Below are positions 16,072 through 24,826 of a stretch of 51,335 nt of DNA, piece after piece (the first letter of the stretch is position 1; each line of letters begins with the position of its first letter). The translations under genes were made by a program, and so were the position numbers. The notes under the pieces are model-generated. The model saw nothing but the letters and a program-made list of their open reading frames with translations, was not told where the DNA came from and ran no database searches. The stretch covers positions 1 to 51,335 of the forward strand of contig NZ_JABUZG010000068.1 in NCBI RefSeq assembly GCF_014897815.1. The letters run 5' to 3'. This DNA comes from Psychrobacter sp. PG1 (GTDB lineage Bacteria > Pseudomonadota > Gammaproteobacteria > Pseudomonadales > Moraxellaceae).

Positions 16072-16708
16072 ACTTAGCGTCCTTAAATGTTGTGATACGT
16101 TAAGGTTCTATAAAAGAGTAGTCACATCCTTGTCAACAATATAAATCATCGCCTTGAGAGCAATGGATTGTCGCGTGCTATCCTATTGATTCACAGACTG
16201 CTAAAATACGGTGACCTTTATATAAATTATTTAACTACAAGCTCATTTCACTATAAAAAGCAGTGGTCTAAATACAGTAAACAGCTGGTTACTATTGTCC
16301 TTACTAAGAAAAGCACCACTTGCTCATAAACTGATCTGAATTGAACGACTATCGACTCACACTAATAAAAAATAGCGTGACTTATTTTGGCAACACATTA
16401 ACATAACTACAATTGATATTGTTATTTTTATACAAGAACTTGATAGTTTATAATTAAGTTTGATAAAGCAAAAAATATATGTTGTAACAGCATAGAGGAT
16501 AAGCGGTTAGCAACAAGGTGCGAACGGTATTTCTCTTGGAAATTTGTGAAATATTATAAGAATCATCTATTTTGTAAGAAAAGTTGTTACGTAAAAGCAT
16601 TAACATTATAGTTACAAATGAATGACTTTCTGTATAAGAATGATAGATTCACATAAAAAAAGCGCTCTACATATGATGTAAAACGCTTTTTGATAATGAT
16701 TTCTTTAT
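16072..16708. other. Intergenic region between the two fadD genes
   Basis: This 637-bp gap contains the promoter region of the downstream fadD. Bases 16118-16203 align loosely with 18451-18543 upstream of the other fadD (shared GTCACATCC/GTCATATCC, TGTCAA and GCGTG...TATTGA...CTGCT blocks), so the duplication carried regulatory DNA with it. The rest is AT-rich. I see no coding potential apart from the terminator at its 3' side. Confidence 0.6.
16657..16691 (-). terminator. Rho-independent terminator after fadD paralogue B
   Basis: AAAAAGCG pairs with CGCTTTTT; an inner TAC/GTA pair extends the stem. On the minus strand the T-run follows, 18 bp after the stop of the fadD gene at 16709. Confidence 0.8.
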
Positions 16709-18406
16709 TTACAATTGTGGGTTGTCCGACATATGCTTTTCACGCAGTTTTTGACGTAATACTTTACCCACATTACTCTTTGGCAACTCGCTGACAAATT
16801 CGATATGACGCGGGCATTTATAGCCAGTCATATTGTCCAATGCAAATTCTTTAATGACGTCCTTGGTGACATTGTTATCGGCAGGGACGATATAAATTTT
16901 GACCGCTTCACCTTGATGCTCATCGGGAATACCAATCACCGCACAATCAATAATACCATCACAATCTAGCATCACTGATTCAACCTCATTTGGGAAGACA
17001 TTAAAGCCTGAAACCAAAATCATGTCTTTTTTACGGTCTAATAATCTAAAGTATCCTTTTTCATCCATGCTGACGATATCGCCAGTGCGAAAGTAGCCAT
17101 CTGCCGTAAAGTCATCACTACTGTCTCTGTTAAGATAACCTGAGGTTACGTTAGGACCTTTGACACACATCTCACCAGCTTCGTTTACACCAACGCGATT
17201 GCCTTCATCATCGATGACAATGACATCGACACTAGAGACAGGCACACCAATCGTACCGTTGAACTTGCGATCAGTGATGACGTTAGCGGTACCTACAGCG
17301 ACCCCTTCTGTCATACCCCAACCCTCAATCATAGCGCAACCAGTGACTTCTAACCAGCGTGCCGCTGTCTGCTCAGTTGCTGCCATACCACCTGCTTGTG
17401 AGATGCGTAGTGAGCTAAAGTCTAACTCTTTAAAGTTTGGATGATCAAGTAAGCCTTTAAACAAGGTATTCACCGCTGGCAATATATGGAACGGCTGTTT
17501 TGATAAGGTTTTAATGAATCCTGGTATATCACGTGGATTAGGTATCAAGATAAAGGTGTAGCCTGAGCGCATGCCGAGTAGACTGAGCATAAAGGCAAAA
17601 ATATGATAGAGCGGTAACGCCATGACCATATTGATATAGACCTCATTAATCTCTGACGTAATCGGTTTGGTCCATGCTTCTGATTGCATCGCAGCCGCGA
17701 CGATATTGCGCTGCGTTAAGATAGCCCCTTTAGATAGTCCTGTTGTGCCACCTGTATACTGTAAAAATGCTTTTTGATCTAATTGCATTTTTGGTTTATG
17801 GAAAGGAAGGCTTTTGCCTTTCTTCAGCACATCAGGAAACTTGGTCACTTCGTGCTTAGGGTCATTCAACTTGTACTTAGGCACTAAGCGTTTGACCTGA
17901 CGAATGATGGTATTCACTAAGATACCTTTTAAGCCCATCATGTCGCCCATTTTTGATAGGACAATACGCTTAATATTGGTCTCATCAATGACTTGTTCGA
18001 GCGCTTGAGCAAAGTTATCAACCACAAAAATAACCTGAGCGCCAGAATCATTTAATTGATGGCGCAGCTCACGACCAGTGTAAAGTGGGTTAACTGGGGT
18101 ACACACATAACCCGCCCGCAAAATACCAATCATCGTTGGCAGATATTGCGGCACGTTTGGCATCATAAGTGCGACTACACTGCCTTGAGGCAGCCCCTGC
18201 GCCTGCAACCATGCAGCAACGGCAAGTGAAGCTTTATCAACATCATCGTAGGTATGGGTCACGCCCATACAGATACTCATAGGGTGCAGACGAAAGCGCT
18301 CAAAGCATTCTTCGTACAGCTCCATGATGCTGCTATATCTATCGGGGTTGATAGTTTTTGGTACACCATTAGGATAATGGGCAAGCCAAGGTTTATTCGG
18401 CGTCAT
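16709..18406 (-). CDS. fadD: Long-chain fatty-acid--CoA ligase, tandem paralogue B
   Basis: The 565-residue ligase has the same motif set as its neighbour: YTGGTTGLSKGA, EGWGMTEG, GYFRTGDI and KSNVGKVLRQKLRE. The two proteins differ at 13 of the first 60 residues but at only 9 of the next 137, so divergence is uneven. The two copies may differ in chain-length preference or in regulation, as reported for pseudomonad FadD1/FadD2. Both have the same start context (TCATA/TCATAC with AGCGTCCTT on the complement), supporting ATG at 18406. It is preceded by a long non-coding stretch and followed by its own terminator. Confidence 0.95.
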   Translation of the reverse strand: MTPNKPWLAHYPNGVPKTINPDRYSSIMELYEECFERFRLHPMSICMGVTHTYDDVDKASLAVAAWLQAQGLPQGSVVALMMPNVPQYLPTMIGILRAGYVCTPVNPLYTGRELRHQLNDSGAQVIFVVDNFAQALEQVIDETNIKRIVLSKMGDMMGLKGILVNTIIRQVKRLVPKYKLNDPKHEVTKFPDVLKKGKSLPFHKPKMQLDQKAFLQYTGGTTGLSKGAILTQRNIVAAAMQSEAWTKPITSEINEVYINMVMALPLYHIFAFMLSLLGMRSGYTFILIPNPRDIPGFIKTLSKQPFHILPAVNTLFKGLLDHPNFKELDFSSLRISQAGGMAATEQTAARWLEVTGCAMIEGWGMTEGVAVGTANVITDRKFNGTIGVPVSSVDVIVIDDEGNRVGVNEAGEMCVKGPNVTSGYLNRDSSDDFTADGYFRTGDIVSMDEKGYFRLLDRKKDMILVSGFNVFPNEVESVMLDCDGIIDCAVIGIPDEHQGEAVKIYIVPADNNVTKDVIKEFALDNMTGYKCPRHIEFVSELPKSNVGKVLRQKLREKHMSDNPQL

Positions 18407-18959
18407 AGTCAGCGTCCTTGAAGTTTAAAATAGGGTGAATTCTGTCGTAAAGCAGTCATATCCGTGTCAATAAAACACATCAGCGCTGACGTAAACCGTT
18501 TGCCGCTGAGCGTGATAATATCCTTATCTATTGACTGGCTGCTAGGTTTTATTGCTATCGTACAAAACGACTTAATCATTATTAAAGGATAATGACGTCA
18601 ATTGAACGAACAGATCGCTTAATTGTAAAAGCATTTTTGCTCTTAAATAAGCTCCACCTGTTATCTAACACTAAGGTATCAGAAAATAATGATACATTTA
18701 AGCAATACAGTAGCATGAATGTCATCAAATATTATACTAATATGAAATACTGAGCAGTGCATAAATAAAGCTGAAAAATATGATTTTTATGGAATTTCAC
18801 GTGACTAGATAGATGCGCTGTTTGTCATTTAAGATACGCTATTCGCCACTTAATAAGTATAGAAATGAATGAGTTGAGCAAAAAAATTATCATAGCCAAC
18901 ATCAATATATCAACTATAGATTTGTCAGCACTCCAACTGAATGCAGTTATGCTCAATTA
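18407..18959. other. Intergenic region between fadD and fetB
   Basis: This 553-bp gap contains the promoter side of the upstream-most fadD and the 3' flank of the minus-strand fetB. The segment near 18451-18543 resembles the region upstream of the other fadD. There is no credible reading frame, repeat copy or structured RNA that I can recognise. Confidence 0.5.
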
Positions 18960-19751
18960 TTAAGGTAATATCAGTTGCTTGTTTTGATTAAAAAAGCGTC
19001 GATAAATGAGTAAAGCGCTGATCGTACAGCCGAGCGTACTGCTCACACATATCAAAAACATAGTGACTATCTGATAGCGAATCGCTTGAGTGGGGTCAGC
19101 GCCAGCCAATATTTGACCCGTCATCATTCCGGGCAAGCTAACGATACCGACGACTAGCATAGAGTTCAGCGTTGGAGTCATGCCATTGACAATGGCGGCG
19201 CGTATTGGTTCATGTACCGCTTCAAATGGGCGAGCAGATAGGCTGAGCATCATCTCTATACGTCCTTGCTGCTCATGAAAGGATTCAATCAACTGGTTGC
19301 TGGTCAATGAGATAGCGGTGAGCGAATTGCCCAATATTAGCCCCAATATAGGAATAACGAATTGCGGTGTGTACCAAGGCTGTACCTTTAAAATAACCAT
19401 GATGGCTATGGCAGTGACTAATATAGCCGAAGCGCTCACTGCTAGCAAAGTGTCAGTTAACAAACCTTTATAGCTGCGTTTGACGCGATTTTTGGCAGCA
19501 GCGCCTGCAATCAAGGTCATGATGGTCAAAATTAACAGGACTTCATACCACTGTTCACGAGCGAAAATCCATGCCAATATCAAGCCGATAAAACTGAGCT
19601 GGAGCACCGTGCGGATAGCCGCGATTAACAGCGTTTTGGTCAGCTGTAAGCGTAGCCGCCAAGAGATAATAAGAACGATGATAATTAAGCTGCTGGCAAG
19701 GGCAATATCACCGTAAGTTAAAAATACTTGTATGTCATCTGTACCGCTCAT
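18960..19751 (-). CDS. fetB: ABC transporter permease, FetB/UPF0014 family
   Basis: The 263-residue membrane protein has about seven hydrophobic segments. The family block ILGNSLTAISLTSNQLIE is followed by RIEMMLSLSARPFEAVHEPIRAAIVNGMTPTLN and LPGMMTGQILAGADP, which are diagnostic of FetB (YbbM). In E. coli FetA/FetB are linked to iron export and oxidative stress resistance. The ATPase gene lies 100 bp upstream on the same strand, so fetA-fetB form one unit here. Substrate by homology only. Confidence 0.9.
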   Translation of the reverse strand: MSGTDDIQVFLTYGDIALASSLIIIVLIISWRLRLQLTKTLLIAAIRTVLQLSFIGLILAWIFAREQWYEVLLILTIMTLIAGAAAKNRVKRSYKGLLTDTLLAVSASAILVTAIAIMVILKVQPWYTPQFVIPILGLILGNSLTAISLTSNQLIESFHEQQGRIEMMLSLSARPFEAVHEPIRAAIVNGMTPTLNSMLVVGIVSLPGMMTGQILAGADPTQAIRYQIVTMFLICVSSTLGCTISALLIYRRFFNQNKQLILP

Positions 19752-19851
19752 AGTGGCTCATTATATAAACTGACGAATATAAGATAGACGTTAATACGAA
19801 TTTGTTAAAAAAAGTCATCTTAAAGAGTGACCTGACAGGCTTAGCTCAACG

Positions 19852-20730
19852 TTAGAATATCTCAGTTAATACCCCTGCTTGCATCTGCCAATGCTGATCG
19901 GCTAACGGCATGATGTCTTGTGTATCGTGAGTTACCCACAGTAATGTACGCTGCTCATCTGCCTCTAACCAGTTCATGAGTAGATTGACGAGCTGGGCTG
20001 ATGTGTCACTATCTAGGGCCGCGGTAGGCTCATCTAGTAATAACACCCGAGGGTTCAATTGTAAGAGGCGTAACGTGTTGACCAGTTGCCGCTCACCGCC
20101 CGATAGATGATAGATTTCTTGCTGCAAAAAGTCAGCGCTGCGTTGCAATTGCTCAAGCTGTGCGATATGCCAGTCGATATCAAACCTGCGATGCTGATGC
20201 GCTTGTAGCTGATAAGGCATTTGCAAGTTCTCAAGCACACTGCCTTCTAATAATTGTGGGTGCTGGGCGAGTAGGGCAACGTGCGTGCGCCACTGTATCG
20301 GTGCAGTATCATGGATACTACAATAAGCACTACTGGTTGATTGGTCATCAGAGCGCAAACGCACATTGCCGCCGCTCATTGGCAGTAGTCCAGCCAATAC
20401 CCGTAATAATACCGATTTACCACTGCCAGAAGCGCCTGTTAACACGGTTACTTGACCTGCTAACAGCTTGCCTGTGGCGCCATCGATTAATAATCGTTGA
20501 TGTGCAGGTATGATTGGCTGAGAGACAGAGTTTGGTCTTAGTTTGCCGATCCATCTTTGACAAATGGTAGATAGCGCAGATGTTGTGGCTTCTGTGGCCT
20601 CCATATTTTTGTCATTAATATTTTTATCGCCAACCTTATTCTCATTATAGGCAGGTATGCTGGCTGTATGTTTACTATGTACCTGAATATTCTCGAATAT
20701 CAGTATCGGTTTATTATTATGAAGATGCAT
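19852..20730 (-). CDS. fetA: ABC transporter ATP-binding protein, FetA-like, with N-terminal insertion
   Basis: The 292-residue ATPase should power the FetB-like permease encoded just downstream. Walker A is GASGSGKS at residues 99-106, the signature LSGGERQLVNTLR and Walker B VLLLDEPTAALD follow, and VTHDTQD gives the H-loop. E. coli FetA is about 225 residues. The extra length lies between the first strand (ILIFENIQVHS) and LLAGQVTVLTG and is a polar, low-complexity stretch rich in Asn, Asp, Glu and Thr (about residues 19-75). A second in-frame ATG at residue 43 would still leave much of it. A 15-bp tandem repeat lies directly upstream. Confidence 0.87.
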   Translation of the reverse strand: MHLHNNKPILIFENIQVHSKHTASIPAYNENKVGDKNINDKNMEATEATTSALSTICQRWIGKLRPNSVSQPIIPAHQRLLIDGATGKLLAGQVTVLTGASGSGKSVLLRVLAGLLPMSGGNVRLRSDDQSTSSAYCSIHDTAPIQWRTHVALLAQHPQLLEGSVLENLQMPYQLQAHQHRRFDIDWHIAQLEQLQRSADFLQQEIYHLSGGERQLVNTLRLLQLNPRVLLLDEPTAALDSDTSAQLVNLLMNWLEADEQRTLLWVTHDTQDIMPLADQHWQMQAGVLTEIF

Positions 20731-20745
20731 AAGTCGTTATCGCCA

Positions 20746-20865
20746 ATTATTCAGCCACTAATTATTCAACCATTCAGTATCTAACTACTAAGTATCCAAC
20801 CACTAATTATCCAACCACTAATTATCCAACCACTAATTATCCAACCACTAAGCATTCAACTGCTC
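20746..20865. repeat. 15-bp tandem repeat (unit ATTATCCAACCACTA), about 8 units
   Basis: Three identical units (20806-20850) are flanked by one close unit (20791-20805) and by more degenerate units on both sides, some 14 or 16 bp long. The array fills the gap between fetA and the thioesterase gene and runs into the thioesterase 3' end, supplying its stop codon. Read on the minus strand, each unit is TAG-TGG-TTG-GAT-AAT, so every exact unit carries the same in-phase stop. Confidence 0.92.
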
Positions 20866-21435
20866 GTGGATCGCTTGCTCAATGGCATCGCGTAAATGCT
20901 TTGGAACACGAATAGGGCGCATGGGCATGGCACTAGCAACCGCAGTATCTACCTTACTATTGGATAGCGGTTTGGTTTTGACTTGGTTTTGCACACAAGC
21001 AATGACGATTTTGCCACTACTTAATAAACTGCTAGCATTATTGGCATTGCTATTAGCATGATCAGGAGAAAGGCTGTCTGGGCTGTGACGATGAATGCTC
21101 TGGTAAAAGATAATGCTGGCAGGTTTTAACTCGACTTTATCGATGCGCACACTGATGACTTCATCTAACAAAATAGCTCTTTTATATTGCAAGTCTGCTT
21201 GACTGACGACAAAATGCTGGATTTCTCCATCGTCAGTCTGCAAAAAATACCCGTTTAAATTCAGTTCCCCAAACCAATCACGGCGGCAGTTTTCAAAAAA
21301 CACCAAATGATTGGCATGGTAGACTATACCGCCTGCATCAGTATGGTTAATATAGACATTATAATTTTTGGTAAACAATGGCGTATATTCGCCGTCTACA
21401 CTTGCCACTGTGTTTTTGCTGTTATTTTTTATCAT
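20848..21435 (-). CDS. Acyl-CoA thioesterase, 4HBT/YbgC-like hotdog protein
   Basis: The 195-residue protein has the hotdog-fold active-site segment HTDAGGIVYHANHLVFFE, with the catalytic aspartate at D33, then NCRRDWF and a VVSQADLQYKRAILLDEV strand. It should hydrolyse short- or medium-chain acyl-CoA in the cytoplasm. YbgC proteins are usually near 135 residues. This one is longer because of a polar Ser/Asn-rich insertion (about 115-135) and a C-terminal tail. Its last codons and TAG stop lie in the 15-bp tandem repeat. It is the first gene of a probable unit with fetA-fetB. Confidence 0.87.
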   Translation of the reverse strand: MIKNNSKNTVASVDGEYTPLFTKNYNVYINHTDAGGIVYHANHLVFFENCRRDWFGELNLNGYFLQTDDGEIQHFVVSQADLQYKRAILLDEVISVRIDKVELKPASIIFYQSIHRHSPDSLSPDHANSNANNASSLLSSGKIVIACVQNQVKTKPLSNSKVDTAVASAMPMRPIRVPKHLRDAIEQAIHEQLNA

Positions 21436-21656
21436 AAAGATGCTCGGTCATTGTTTTAATAAATATTGTTCGATGTTCATGATTCGATGGCCAAAATTTG
21501 ATAGCAGCCATATTAACCACAACTACTCTAGCTTAAGATATCAGGGCGCGCAACAGTTAGGTCGGTCGACGTCTGTTATGATAGTGGATTATGCATTTTC
21601 ATAGCCCATTTCTTTATATTAGCACCGTATTTTCATCAATTAGTATAGGATAATTT

Positions 21657-22481
21657 ATGACCCGTTTTGTCAGTTTTAATATCAATGGTATTCGCGCTCG
21701 TCAACATCAGCTTGAGGCCGTGCGAGAAGTGATCGATCCTGATGTGATGGGTCTACAGGAAACCAAAGTACATGATGAACAGTTTCCCTTGGAAAACATA
21801 GAGAGTCTGGGCTATCACGTAGAGTACTTTGGTCAAAAAGCCCATTATGGCGTGGCATTACTATCCAAGGTTTCACCTATATTTGTGCAAAAGGGTTTTC
21901 CTGGTGAAGATGACGAGGCACAGAAGCGTTTTATTCATGCACGATATGAATTTGACGGTCGTGAAATTGATGTGCTCAATGGTTATTTTCCACAAGGAGA
22001 GAGCCAAGACCATCCGACTAAATTCCCGATGAAGCGGGCTTATTATGCAGATTTAATGGCGTATATCGATACCCTAAAAGCAGAAGGTCGCTCGCTCATA
22101 ATCATGGGTGATATGAATATTGCCCCAGAAGATACTGATATTGGCATCGGCGACGTCAATGCTAAGCGCTGGTTGAAAAATAGAAAGACCTCATTTTTAC
22201 CAGAAGAACGCGAGTGGTATGCGGCGCTGATGTCACGCGAGCTGACAGATACCTATCGCTTACATTATCCAAAAAGCACAGAGCTATATAGCTGGTTTGA
22301 TTATCGCAGTCATGGGTTCAATGATGAGCCGAAACGTGGCTTGCGTATCGATCATATTTTGTGCAGCTCGGATCTTGTTGAGGCCTGTGTTGATGCTGGG
22401 ATTAGTTATGAGCTACGGGCGATGGAAAAACCGTCTGATCATGCGCCAATTTGGTCGGCATTTGATTTAAAAAAACGGTAA
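21657..22481 (+). CDS. xthA: Exodeoxyribonuclease III (AP endonuclease)
   Basis: The 274-residue Mg-dependent enzyme cleaves DNA at abasic sites and trims 3' ends during base excision repair. The endonuclease/exonuclease/phosphatase fold is seen as [12 protein letters not shown] at the start, [13 protein letters not shown] with the metal glutamate, [24 protein letters not shown] with the Asp-Asn pair, LRIDHILCS, and KPSDHAPIW with the catalytic histidine. Length is close to the 268 residues of E. coli XthA. AGGATAATTT precedes the ATG. It is divergent from the thioesterase gene and 127 bp upstream of argJ. Confidence 0.95.
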   Translation: MTRFVSFNINGIRARQHQLEAVREVIDPDVMGLQETKVHDEQFPLENIESLGYHVEYFGQKAHYGVALLSKVSPIFVQKGFPGEDDEAQKRFIHARYEFDGREIDVLNGYFPQGESQDHPTKFPMKRAYYADLMAYIDTLKAEGRSLIIMGDMNIAPEDTDIGIGDVNAKRWLKNRKTSFLPEEREWYAALMSRELTDTYRLHYPKSTELYSWFDYRSHGFNDEPKRGLRIDHILCSSDLVEACVDAGISYELRAMEKPSDHAPIWSAFDLKKR

Positions 22482-22608
22482 TATTTATATAGGTCGCGTT
22501 TGATACTTCACCAGCAGTAGCGTCATGGTTGAAGGCTCAACGCATCTTAGTATTTACCACATCATCTGTTATAAATAATGATAAAAATTTTACAATAAGG
22601 ATTGAACC

Positions 22609-23832
22609 ATGGCAGTCGGAAATGTTGCAGTACCTGATATTATTTATCCTATCGAAGGAATCAAGCTAAGCGCCACAGCCGCAGGCGTACGCTATAAAGA
22701 CCGAGATGATTTAGTGGTGGTTGAGATCGCTGATACCGCGACCACTGCGGTTGTGACCACCAAAAACACCTTTTGTGCTGCGCCTGTACGGGTGTTGCGT
22801 GAGCATTTTGCCAAGATGAGTCCGCGTTATTTGGTCACTAACACAGGTAATGCTAATGCTGGGACGGGTGCTGATGGCAAACGTCGAGCCGTTGATATCT
22901 GTGCCGCTCTGGCGAGTAAGGCTGGCGTGGATAGTAATGCAATATTGCCATTCTCGACTGGTGTCATTGGCGAGCCATTAAATAGCGATGCGGTCATCGC
23001 GGGCTTAGATAATGCACTTGCCAATTTGGGGGCTGATAATTGGCTTGCCGCGGCGAATGGTATTCGCACTACAGATACGATTCCGAAGCTCGCTAGCCAA
23101 AAAATCGATGTGGCGGGTGTCAGCTATCATGTGACAGGTATGTCGAAAGGCTCAGGCATGATACGCCCTAATATGGCAACCATGCTGGGTTATGTGGCAA
23201 CTGACGCCAATATCGCCGCTGACTTATTACAAGAAATGCTAAGTGCCATCAATGAGCAGTCTTTTAACCGCATCACTGTCGATGGCGACACTTCAACCAA
23301 TGATTGCTGTGTGTTGATCGCCACGGGTGCTGCCAGCTCAGATATCATTGATAGTCCAGAACATCCGCATTATCAGGCTATATTTTCGGCTTTGACCGAG
23401 GTGTTTGTCCGTCTGGCGCAATTAATCGTACGTGATGGCGAGGGTGCTACCAAGTTTATGACCGTCAACGTCACTGGTGGCAAGACAATGCAAGAGTGCT
23501 GCGATGTGGCATATGCGGTCGCGCATTCACCGTTGGTCAAAACCGCGTTCTTTGCTAGCGATGCCAACTGGGGTCGTATCTTAGCGGCAGTGGGTTATGC
23601 TGGTATCGAAGACTTGGATACGGAACAAGTGGATGTCTATTTAGATGAAGTCATGATTTGCCAGAATGGTGGCGTCGCTCCTAGTTATACGGAAGCGGCA
23701 GGTAAGACCGTCATGAGTCGCCCTGAGATTACCATTCATATCGATCTTGCTCGCGGCGATGCCAGTGACACCGTTTATACTTGTGATTTGTCCTATGACT
23801 ACGTCAAAATTAATGCGGATTATCGCAGTTAA
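22609..23832 (+). CDS. argJ: Ornithine acetyltransferase / glutamate N-acetyltransferase (ArgJ)
   Basis: The 407-residue protein recycles the acetyl group from N-acetylornithine to glutamate in arginine synthesis. It is made as a precursor that cleaves itself between Ala190 and Thr191 in the motif KGSGMIRPNMATMLGY; the new N-terminal threonine is the nucleophile. VTNTGNANAGTG and NWGRILAAVGYAG are further family blocks, and the C-terminus YDYVKINADYRS is intact. Whether it also uses acetyl-CoA (bifunctional type) cannot be seen. AATAAGGATTGAACC before the ATG gives a good ribosome site. A terminator follows about 60 bp after the stop. Confidence 0.96.
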   Translation: MAVGNVAVPDIIYPIEGIKLSATAAGVRYKDRDDLVVVEIADTATTAVVTTKNTFCAAPVRVLREHFAKMSPRYLVTNTGNANAGTGADGKRRAVDICAALASKAGVDSNAILPFSTGVIGEPLNSDAVIAGLDNALANLGADNWLAAANGIRTTDTIPKLASQKIDVAGVSYHVTGMSKGSGMIRPNMATMLGYVATDANIAADLLQEMLSAINEQSFNRITVDGDTSTNDCCVLIATGAASSDIIDSPEHPHYQAIFSALTEVFVRLAQLIVRDGEGATKFMTVNVTGGKTMQECCDVAYAVAHSPLVKTAFFASDANWGRILAAVGYAGIEDLDTEQVDVYLDEVMICQNGGVAPSYTEAAGKTVMSRPEITIHIDLARGDASDTVYTCDLSYDYVKINADYRS

Positions 23833-23891
23833 AAACTATTGATAATTATTAAAAACTAAAACCAACCATTTTTTTGGTCTATTTATCATCA

Positions 23892-23920
23892 AGCCAGGGC
23901 ATGTATTGCTCTGGCTTTTT
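23892..23920 (+). terminator. Rho-independent terminator after argJ
   Basis: AGCCAGGGC pairs with GCTCTGGCT (one mismatch) over a 7-base loop, followed by TTTTTATT. Confidence 0.85.
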
Positions 23921-24286
23921 ATTGTGCACATTAAGTATGTGTCAATAAGTATGTATCAATTTACCCTGTTATTTCATACGTTCCATTAACATCAGTTGCA
24001 AAAGCTGACGTTACTTTACAAAGCAGTTATAGAGCAGAAGACGAGTTGCGCTCTATACTGGCCTCAGTAAACAAACAATAGACGACATTATTGAGACGTA
24101 ATAGGTTTATTCGGTAAAGCTAAATCAGGTAAATACTCTTGCTTGGCTCAATATTGACAGTAGTATTACACCCATCGCAAAAATTGACTGATATTTTCAA
24201 ATATATATTTACCAGCATGATGTGTCCAAAACAATAATCTCAAACCATCAATAATGTATTTATAACAATTAACTGAGGATTTAATA
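23921..24286. other. Intergenic region upstream of the DUF4377-type lipoprotein gene
   Basis: This gap of about 370 bp holds the promoter of the lipoprotein gene. A short direct repeat, AAGTATGTGTCAAT/AAGTATGTATCAAT, occurs near 23932-23960. No gene, strong hairpin or MITE copy is visible. Confidence 0.45.
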
Positions 24287-24685
24287 ATGAAAAAATTAGT
24301 ACTTGCAGCAGTAATGACCGCCTTTGCCCTGTCAGGTTGTTCTACCATGGGTATGGATAACGAACGTACGATGGTTGTCGATGGGCAACCTATGAATGTT
24401 AAAGTGGTTAACATTCCAAGTTTTGAAATAGAAGTAGCACCACTGAAAGCCGTCTGTGAGCTGTCAACAACTGAGGGTACTAAGGTTGAAGCAGAATGCC
24501 TACAGTATCGCCAGACTTATCAGAAAAACTACACACCTTTAAACGGCAATATTCAGGGCTTCACTTATGAGCCAAACTATCGTTATATTCTAGATGTTCG
24601 CCAAGAAGTAATGATGGATGAAAATACTAACATGGCCAAGCCAGTTTGGATTCTAAACGAAGTGGTTTCAAAAACAGCTGAGTAA
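24287..24685 (+). CDS. DUF4377-type outer-membrane or periplasmic lipoprotein
   Basis: The 132-residue protein starts with a lipoprotein signal peptide: MKKLVLAAVMTAFALSGC, with the lipidated cysteine at C18. The mature part has two further cysteines (VCELS and ECLQY) and the block NIQGFTYEPNYRYILDV, which matches the DUF4377 pattern found in secreted heat-shock-like and META-domain proteins. Function is unknown. CTGAGGATTTAATA precedes the ATG, giving a good ribosome site. It stands alone, with a long upstream gap and a strong terminator downstream. Confidence 0.8.
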   Translation: MKKLVLAAVMTAFALSGCSTMGMDNERTMVVDGQPMNVKVVNIPSFEIEVAPLKAVCELSTTEGTKVEAECLQYRQTYQKNYTPLNGNIQGFTYEPNYRYILDVRQEVMMDENTNMAKPVWILNEVVSKTAE

Positions 24686-24726
24686 TGAATCATTGAGCAT
24701 GTCTAGTTAGTAACCACATCTAACTA

Positions 24727-24771
24727 AAATAAAAAAGACCTCTAATTCTTCATTAGGGGTCTTTTTTATTT
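24727..24771. terminator. Bidirectional terminator between lipoprotein gene and sdaA
   Basis: AAAAAAGACC(T)CTAAT pairs with ATTAG(G)GGTCTTTTTT around a 5-base loop. A- and T-tracts on both sides suit both convergent genes. Confidence 0.88.
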
Positions 24772-24826
24772 CAGCAAATACTTGGGAATGTGATGTCAGG
24801 ATAAGCTATATTAAACAATCGTTATG

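Noticed and set aside
20746..20865. CRISPR array
   Set aside because: Units are contiguous 15-mers with no spacers, and no cas gene is present; it is a simple tandem repeat.
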